Assembly: GCF_021215455.1 (NCBI RefSeq)
Contig: NZ_JAJPWV010000003.1
Location: 558,001 to 622,000, forward strand
Length of the DNA: 64,000 nucleotides
From: Mucilaginibacter roseus
Lineage (GTDB): Bacteria; Bacteroidota; Bacteroidia; Sphingobacteriales; Sphingobacteriaceae
Direction of reading: 5' to 3'
The notes beneath the pieces are model-generated. The model saw only the letters and a list, made by a program, of their open reading frames with translations. It was not told the origin of the DNA and did no database searches. Of the stretch, positions 58,922-64,000 are shown piece after piece. Within the stretch, counting starts at the first letter, position 1; each line of letters opens with the position of its first letter. Both the position numbers and the translations under genes were made by a program.

Positions 58922-59950
58922 TTAAATATATTTTACCACGGTGAATACTATAGCAGCTATAAGCGCTGAAATAGGGATGGTGATGATCCAGGCCCAAACC
59001 AGGTTAAGTGTTACGCCCCAGCGTACAGCTGAAACACGTTTAGTTAAACCTACACCAATAATAGAACCGGTGATAGTATGCGTGGTTGATACCGGTATGC
59101 CCAGGTTCTCGGTAATAAATAAGGTTACGGCACCTGCAGTTTCGGCACTTACACCCTCAAGCGGGGTAACCTTGGTAATTTTGCTACCCATGGTTTTTAC
59201 AATCTTCCAACCACCTGAAAGCGTACCTAAGGCTATGGCACTGTAACAGGCTACCGGTATCCAGGTTGGCATCGGATCGCCGTTTTGTATTACCTGAGAT
59301 GAAAACAGGGCTACGTAGATAATACCCATTACCTTTTGCGCATCATTACCGCCGTGTGCAAAGCTTAACGCGGCTGACGATATCAGCTGCCCGCTTTTAA
59401 ACCAACGCTCGGCAGTAGCAGGGCGCGCATTTTTACAGATATATAAAATGATGATGGTAATTACGTAGGCTATAAATAAACCGATAAATGGCGCTAAAAA
59501 TATATACGCAACGGTTTTAAGCACGACGGATGTATTAACTGCCTTAAAAGCGTTTACGCCTAAAAAAGCGGCGTTCGTCATGCCCGCGCCGGCAAAACCG
59601 CCAATCAGCGTGTGCGACGAGCTTGAAGGGATACCAAACCACCAGGTGATCAGGTTCCAGGTAATAGCGGCAACTAAACCTGCTAATACCACCTTCATGG
59701 TAATAAACTCCTCGAGCACGGTTTTAGCAACAGTATTGGCTACCTCAAAGTTACCGCCATGAAAGCCAAAGTACCTAACCGCAATAAAAGCCAAAAAGTT
59801 GAACAAGGCCGCCCAAAGCACTGCCTGAAACGGCGTTAATACCTTGGTTGATACAATGGTAGCAATAGAGTTTGCGGCATCATGAAAACCATTTATAAAA
59901 TCGAATATAATTGCCAGGCAAATTACAACTACAAGCAGGGTGGTAACCAT
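58922..59950 (-). CDS. pit: Inorganic phosphate transporter, PiT family
   Basis: A 342 aa low-affinity phosphate/metal symporter. The two PiT signature repeats are FDFINGFHDAANSIATIVST near the N-terminus and FAHGGNDAQKVMGII near residue 195. The SSSHTLIGGFAGAGMTN and STTHTITGSIIGVGLTKR blocks are also typical. About ten membrane helices are predicted. It follows the DUF47 gene 26 bp downstream, so the two form an operon. Confidence 0.95.
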   Translation of the reverse strand: MVTTLLVVVICLAIIFDFINGFHDAANSIATIVSTKVLTPFQAVLWAALFNFLAFIAVRYFGFHGGNFEVANTVAKTVLEEFITMKVVLAGLVAAITWNLITWWFGIPSSSSHTLIGGFAGAGMTNAAFLGVNAFKAVNTSVVLKTVAYIFLAPFIGLFIAYVITIIILYICKNARPATAERWFKSGQLISSAALSFAHGGNDAQKVMGIIYVALFSSQVIQNGDPMPTWIPVACYSAIALGTLSGGWKIVKTMGSKITKVTPLEGVSAETAGAVTLFITENLGIPVSTTHTITGSIIGVGLTKRVSAVRWGVTLNLVWAWIITIPISALIAAIVFTVVKYI

Positions 59951-59976
59951 GTATCTGTGGAATAAAAATATATTGC

Positions 59977-60627
59977 TTACGCGTTCTTAACTAAGATTGA
60001 TTCCATTACATTGGCCGCATCCTCGCACATATCCGTCGCGGTTTCAAGTGCAGCGTATATCTCTTTGTACTTAATCAGGTTTATCGCATCCTTTTCGTAC
60101 AAAAACAAGTCGGCAACGGCACGGTCAAATACGTAATCAGCCTGGTTTTCAACACTGTTTATGCGGATGCAAGAGTCGGCAATGTTGCGCACGTTTTTAA
60201 GGTCGCGTAGTTCTTTAACTGCCTTTTCCAGGTCAATGCTGGCTTGCAAAATAAGTTCTGATAATTTTTTTATCGGCTCGTTAACGTTATCAACGTTATA
60301 TAACATCATGCGGTTAGCAGCGCCCTGTATATAATCGGCAACATCATCAATAGCGGTTGCCAGGGAGTGGATATCCTCACGGTCAAACGGCGTAATAAAG
60401 TTTTTGCCCAGTTCCAGGTAAATCTGGTGGGTAATTTCATCGCCTTTGTTCTCAAGTTTGTCAATTTGCTTGAACAGCTCTTCGCGGGTGTTGGCATTAG
60501 CCGAGTTAACTGCCTCAACCAAAACGGTAGCCATAGCAACCACGTTGCTTGATGCTTGCTCAAATAAAGGGAAAAATACTTTCTTATCCTTTGGGACAAA
60601 GTACTGGAAGATACTGTTTAATGACAT
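59977..60627 (-). CDS. DUF47 (PhoU-like) protein, phosphate transport accessory
   Basis: A 216 aa helical protein of the DUF47/PhoU_div group, nearly always encoded next to a PiT transporter and thought to regulate it. Features are FFPLFEQASSNVVAMATVLV, KLENKGDEITHQIYLELGKN, FITPFDREDIHSLATAIDDV, ADYIQGAANRM and CEDAANVMESI. The conserved acidic E/D-xxxD clusters fit metal binding in PhoU-like folds. It is the first gene of the DUF47-pit operon, behind a Pho-box-like promoter. Confidence 0.93.
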   Translation of the reverse strand: MSLNSIFQYFVPKDKKVFFPLFEQASSNVVAMATVLVEAVNSANANTREELFKQIDKLENKGDEITHQIYLELGKNFITPFDREDIHSLATAIDDVADYIQGAANRMMLYNVDNVNEPIKKLSELILQASIDLEKAVKELRDLKNVRNIADSCIRINSVENQADYVFDRAVADLFLYEKDAINLIKYKEIYAALETATDMCEDAANVMESILVKNA

Positions 60628-60645
60628 TGTTGCTTTTTAATGGTG

Positions 60646-60679
60646 CAAAGGTAACCCACGTATGTTAAGTTAATGTTAA
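60646..60679 (-). promoter_or_regulatory. Pho-box-like activator site and -7 element of the DUF47-pit operon
   Basis: On the minus strand, TTAACA-TTAAC-TTAACA (60679-60663) is a direct repeat with 11-bp period. It is followed after 9 bp by the exact -7 element TACCTTTG (60653-60646). No TTG is present at the -33 position. Repeats of 11-bp period in place of the upstream promoter element are how PhoB/PhoP-type activators bind. The site overlaps the stop codon of the upstream kinase gene. Confidence 0.6.
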
Positions 60680-61740
60680 CTTTTCAACACAGGTATACCG
60701 GCTATATTTATTTGCTGTTTTGCTTTTTGCAATGTGAACCCAAAAGTAGACCCTAAGCCCTCGGTACTGCGCACGTTAATGGTTTGATCGTGCGCTTCCA
60801 CAATGTGTTTAACAATGGCCAGCCCTAATCCCGAGCCACCAATTTGCCTTGAACGGCTGCTATCCGTACGAAAGAAGCGTTCAAATAGGCGAGGCAAATA
60901 TTTCTCTTCGATGCCGATACCATCATCGGTTATTTCAACCAAAACCTGGTCGTGCAATTCAAATAAACTGATGCCGGTAGTACCACCTACTTTGCCGTAC
61001 TTGAGCGAGTTGTCAATTAGATTGGTAAGCACCTGCGTTATTTTTTGCTTATCCGCGTTTACCATGATCGATTCATCATACTTCTCCTTAAAAACCAATT
61101 TGATGTGATGCTTCTTGGCTTTTAGTTCCAGGTTTTCAAGCACTTCTTTAATCAAATCGTTTATCTTGAACTTACTGTAATTGATAGCAATTTGTCCCGT
61201 TTCCAGCTTTGATATTTCGTCAAGGTCCTTAATCAAAAAACTCAAACGCTCCACATTGCGCGCCGCCTTTTGCAGAAACTCGCGGGCCATATCCTTGTCC
61301 TCGAAATCATCATCCTCAATGGCGTCAATATAACCCTGAATGGCAAACAGCGGTGTTTTAAATTCGTGCGATATATTCGACAAAAACTCACGTCTGAATT
61401 TTTCCTGCGCGCGTAATACTTCAATCTCGCCTTTCTTTTGGTTAGCCCATTCTTTCACTTCCTGCTGAACATCGCTTATCGGGTCGGCAGATACATGCTC
61501 GCCAAGGGCGTCGCGCAGGTCGCGGCCAAGTTTTAGGTTGTGTATCTGTTTATAAATAAGCTTGATTTTGGAGTATATGTACTTTTCTATCAGATAGTAG
61601 AAAATAATGTAGCTAATAATAAAAGTAGCCGAAAAGGTTACCAAAACAGCGTGCAGGCTTTGCTGAAAGTAATAGTTGGCAATTGATAAGGTAACCGCCA
61701 CCGCAAAGGCGTTTATAAAAACCAAAACACGTAATTTCAT
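60676..61740 (-). CDS. Sensor histidine kinase, probably phosphate-linked
   Basis: A 354 aa membrane kinase with two N-terminal helices (about 5-24 and 31-51) and a very short periplasmic loop. A HAMP-less linker is followed by HisKA with the phospho-acceptor H125 in LSNISHEFKTPL, then HATPase motifs NLIDNSLKYGK (N box), DDGIGIEEKYLPRLFERF (G1/F) and GGSGLGLAIVKHIVEAH (G2). No response-regulator gene is adjacent on either side. Its position directly upstream of DUF47-pit and the short-loop architecture suggest a PhoR-like role (inference). Confidence 0.85.
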   Translation of the reverse strand: MKLRVLVFINAFAVAVTLSIANYYFQQSLHAVLVTFSATFIISYIIFYYLIEKYIYSKIKLIYKQIHNLKLGRDLRDALGEHVSADPISDVQQEVKEWANQKKGEIEVLRAQEKFRREFLSNISHEFKTPLFAIQGYIDAIEDDDFEDKDMAREFLQKAARNVERLSFLIKDLDEISKLETGQIAINYSKFKINDLIKEVLENLELKAKKHHIKLVFKEKYDESIMVNADKQKITQVLTNLIDNSLKYGKVGGTTGISLFELHDQVLVEITDDGIGIEEKYLPRLFERFFRTDSSRSRQIGGSGLGLAIVKHIVEAHDQTINVRSTEGLGSTFGFTLQKAKQQINIAGIPVLKS

Positions 61741-61777
61741 GCCTTAAAGTTACGGTTTTTAGTAACCTGTAAACTAC

Positions 61778-62323
61778 TTATTTAGCGGTTTCAATATCAA
61801 TATTGATGGTTACCTCGTCACTTAACGTCATGCTGCTGCCGCCTACATTATAATCCTTACGGTTTATTTTAAAGCTGCCTTTGTATTGTGTTTTGTCGCC
61901 ACCTGCCGTGTAAGTAAAAGGTATTTCAACCGGCTTGGTGGTACCTTTTATGGTGAGGTTGAACTTACCCAGGTAACCGCTGCCCTTTTTTTGTATGGAG
62001 GTTGATTTAATGTTGATAGTGGGGTATTTAGCGGCATCAAAAAACTTGGCGCCTTTAAGATGCTCCTCGCGCGTTTCGTTATCGGAGTTTACGGTATTAA
62101 CGTCGACAACTGCCTCAATGCTGCTGCTGCCCGGCTGGGCAGGGTTAAATTTAATGTCAGCTTTTACGCCGGTAAATTTACCCGTTGTGTTTATTCCCAG
62201 ATTTTTTACCTCGTAAGTAAGTGACGAGCGGGTTATTGCCGTTTGCGCTTGCGTGTTATAGCCGGTAAAAGCTATCAGTATTATGAAGATACCTTTAAGC
62301 AGGTTAGTGTACGCGGTTTTCAT
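61778..62323 (-). CDS. YceI family periplasmic protein
   Basis: A 181 aa protein with a signal peptide (about 1-27, NTQA-QTA) and a lipocalin-like YceI barrel: LTYEVKNLGINTTGKFTGVK, DIKFNPAQPGSSSIEAVVDV, NSDNETREEHLKGAKFFDAA, YPTINIKST, GKFNLTIKGTTKPVEIPFTY and GSFKINRKDYNVGG. YceI proteins bind polyisoprenoid-type lipids. It precedes the histidine kinase by 37 bp on the same strand. Confidence 0.93.
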   Translation of the reverse strand: MKTAYTNLLKGIFIILIAFTGYNTQAQTAITRSSLTYEVKNLGINTTGKFTGVKADIKFNPAQPGSSSIEAVVDVNTVNSDNETREEHLKGAKFFDAAKYPTINIKSTSIQKKGSGYLGKFNLTIKGTTKPVEIPFTYTAGGDKTQYKGSFKINRKDYNVGGSSMTLSDEVTINIDIETAK

Positions 62324-62380
62324 GATACTAATAACGGCAACAAATAGTTACCTAATACAATTGCGTTTGTAAAAAGATGG

Positions 62381-63001
62381 TTATTTAATAAAGATGATAT
62401 ACAATTGCTTACAAATATGGTAAGCCGCGAAAGCGAAGAACAGCCAGGCAATGCTGCTGTTAATTACCCTTGTACTTAAGGCGAACTTGCTTTGAATGTA
62501 TTGCGCAAATTTTGCGTACAGGTACAGGCACAAAAACGACCCCAATGCAGAGCCGATACTGAAAATGACCAGTGCGAAGTTTCCGTCCAGTATCCACTCA
62601 TGCGTGATAACATAGGTGCCGGTAACCATCCAGAAAGGAATCTGCATGGGGTTTAAAAAACCAAGCATAATGCCGTACCTGATGCTGGCATGATTGGAGT
62701 ATTTTGTTTTAGGCGGATTGTTGCGCCCTATCCAGGTATAAATGCCGAGCGTACCAAAAAGCACTACCATTACCCAGTCAATCACCGTATCCAGATGCGC
62801 CTGCTCCGAAAGCCACTTAGCGCCATGCATAATTACGAAGGTGAAAAAGAACTCAACCACCGAAAATGCTGTGATAAACTGAAAGGCATGCCTCATGCCA
62901 CGGTTAATGGTGATTTGTACTAAGGTAAGGTTAATGTTACCGGGCGGAATGTAACCGATAAAATTGGCTATCAGCCCGATAAAAAAGGTCAGGAATATCA
63001 T
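62381..63001 (-). CDS. LysE family transporter
   Basis: A 206 aa inner-membrane protein with about six helices. The N-terminus FFIGLIANFIGYIPPGNINL holds the conserved Pro-Gly of LysE/RhtB amino-acid exporters, followed by RGMRHAFQFITAFSVVEFFF. Later segments are LGFLNPMQIPFWMVTGTYV and VIFSIGSALGSFLCLYLYA. The exported substrate cannot be read. It diverges from the secreted-protein gene at 63117. Confidence 0.85.
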   Translation of the reverse strand: MIFLTFFIGLIANFIGYIPPGNINLTLVQITINRGMRHAFQFITAFSVVEFFFTFVIMHGAKWLSEQAHLDTVIDWVMVVLFGTLGIYTWIGRNNPPKTKYSNHASIRYGIMLGFLNPMQIPFWMVTGTYVITHEWILDGNFALVIFSIGSALGSFLCLYLYAKFAQYIQSKFALSTRVINSSIAWLFFAFAAYHICKQLYIIFIK

Positions 63002-63116
63002 TCGTCCCGTTGGTTTGCTTTAAAATAACGGCGAAGATAGTAAAAGAGCCGTTTAAAACATGTCGTATAAAACCTATCTTTAAAACACCATTGCAAAAAC
63101 TAAAACCTGAAAACCC

Positions 63117-63869
63117 ATGTTTCGCACGCTATTGTTAGCACTCATCCTTGCCACATTATCAGCAAAGGCACAACCTGATACATCACTTCTGCATAAAGCC
63201 TATCATCAGCAATCGCGACTTTTATTAGATCAATTTCTTGAAAAGTGGTATCAGAACAATTTGCTACCCGATAGCTCAAAAACAAAGCAGAAAAGCGTAA
63301 TAAATGAGGTGATAAGCGCTTTTTATACTAAAGAAAACTTAGTTAAGATGGACGAATATGAATACTTTCAAAAGTCATACAAAAACACAGATTACTTATT
63401 TTTACCTGACACCATTAGCATATACTCCATAAAGCAAGACACTAATACAAGATATGTAAGCAAAAAGGGGGAAAGTAAAGGAGTTATCAAAAATTTTAGA
63501 ACTGTCATCCCTTCAAGTAATAAAAAAGTTATTTATCTCCATGCAGAAGACAAGAAAATGTTTGATGATTTCTTATTGATAAACTTACCTAAGGGAATAA
63601 CCAAAGAAAATATTAAATACATAATTAACGAACGTGTAAAGCGACAGCACTTTTTATCTCTTGCTGTAGCTTTATCACATAGTTCATCATGGGGTTTTAA
63701 CGTAACCCCAGTTACCTATCCAAATTTTGTGGGTGTATATTTAAACGAAAAAAGCACCACCGCCATAGTAGAATTCAGATCAACCAAAGGCGGTGGTGCC
63801 GAAGCTATTTTCAAAAAGAGTGGTAACACGTGGGTGTTTTCTTCAGTGCATCCTACGTGGATGGAATAA
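63117..63869 (+). CDS. Secreted hypothetical protein
   Basis: A 250 aa protein with a signal peptide (about 1-18, AKA-QPD) and no family I recognise. It has basic and Asn/Lys-rich stretches and a C-terminal strand-rich end (TAIVEFRSTKGGGAEAIFKK, GNTWVFSSVHPTWME) like that of DUF-type secreted proteins. Codon use is more A/T-rich than the neighbours, which may indicate recent acquisition. Its stop codon touches the end of a convergent gene that runs off the window. Confidence 0.75.
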   Translation: MFRTLLLALILATLSAKAQPDTSLLHKAYHQQSRLLLDQFLEKWYQNNLLPDSSKTKQKSVINEVISAFYTKENLVKMDEYEYFQKSYKNTDYLFLPDTISIYSIKQDTNTRYVSKKGESKGVIKNFRTVIPSSNKKVIYLHAEDKKMFDDFLLINLPKGITKENIKYIINERVKRQHFLSLAVALSHSSSWGFNVTPVTYPNFVGVYLNEKSTTAIVEFRSTKGGGAEAIFKKSGNTWVFSSVHPTWME

Positions 63870-64000
63870 TTACTTCTTCAACCCAATCTCCCTTAACCGC
63901 TCATCCAAATATTCGCCTGCGGTGATATCAGTATATAATTTAGGATGCTCGGCATCAATACATGATTCCAGACTGGTTAAATCCATATCTGATTTTGGGT
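63870..64000 (-). CDS. Partial protein, C-terminal 43 residues only
   Basis: The minus-strand frame is open from the window edge to TAA at 63870-63872. The visible end contains TSLESCIDAEHPKLYTDI and finishes GEYLDERLREIGLKK. It is too short to assign. The composition looks like a normal coding region, and the gene begins outside the window. Confidence 0.6.
   Translation of the reverse strand, partial: PKSDMDLTSLESCIDAEHPKLYTDITAGEYLDERLREIGLKK

Noticed and set aside
1..64000. CRISPR array, prophage, integrative element or tRNA genes
   Set aside because: I saw no regularly spaced direct repeats, integrase, phage structural genes or cloverleaf with a CCA end. The repeats present are paired inverted repeats.

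Overview
The window looks like chromosome from a member of the Bacteroidota, most likely a Sphingobacteriaceae genus close to Mucilaginibacter or Pedobacter. The evidence is a set of core genes typical of that group (a DUF4295 protein beside L33 and L28, a long S16, BshC of bacillithiol synthesis, a TonB receptor with an N-terminal carboxypeptidase-regulatory-like domain), promoters of the TTG/TTTG...TAnnTTTG type, and moderate GC. Genus assignment is inference. I see no rRNA, tRNA, CRISPR array, prophage, integrase or classical transposase.

Layout. 1-6 kb: Ku, an esterase, a VOC protein, an M16 protease and a lipoprotein. 6.1-13.7 kb: an Lhr-like DEXH helicase with a DUF559 nuclease domain inserted in frame, then a thiamine-uptake operon (TPP riboswitch, TonB receptor, PnuC-family transporter, acyl-CoA-dehydrogenase-like protein). 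13.7-19 kb: bshC, rimO, a GxxExxY gene, ftsY and the DUF4295-rpmG-rpmB cluster. 19-26.5 kb: acs, lpd, an S15-type hydrolase and an M1 peptidase. 26.5-30.2 kb: rpsP-rimM-trmD, split by an accessory island of about 1.8 kb (DUF3800 protein, XRE regulator plus membrane protein, candidate small RNA). 30.4-38.2 kb: a deoxyribonucleotidase, birA-dsbD(N)-dsbD-pfkA, rsfS, ftsH and a LUD protein. 38.2-43.8 kb: a likely 3-keto-sugar oxidation set, then a DEAD helicase overlapping a GH43 enzyme. 43.8-48.6 kb: a second candidate small RNA, a molybdopterin-domain-like protein, modABC and amtB. 48.6-64 kb: cysS, an EEP-family protein, two rhomboids, mutL, a beta-lactamase-like protein, phosphate genes (pit, DUF47 protein, histidine kinase), yceI, a LysE exporter and two unrecognised genes, the last one cut by the window end.

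The most unusual feature is a set of small repeat-bounded elements associated with PD-(D/E)XK-type nucleases. One family of G-rich inverted repeats, each with a hairpin and a G-rich tail, occurs at three sites within 5.3 kb. At the first it brackets a DUF559 (Vsr-like) nuclease domain that sits in frame between helicase motifs II and III. At the second it forms a long hairpin inside the J2-4 junction of the TPP riboswitch. At the third it is a nuclease-free copy filling the gap between the receptor and pnuT. Independently, a second PD-(D/E)XK gene (GxxExxY family) between rimO and ftsY is bracketed by a different pair of inverted repeats, which supply the rimO start codon and the ftsY stop codon. 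I propose that both are minimal nuclease-plus-repeat mobile units that tend to settle at gene edges or tolerated internal sites. Mobility is inferred, not shown.

Regulatory signals that can be read directly include a TPP riboswitch, an operator array over the promoter of the membrane-protein/XRE operon, a Pho-box-like direct repeat in place of the -33 element in front of the DUF47-pit operon, and several hairpin terminators.
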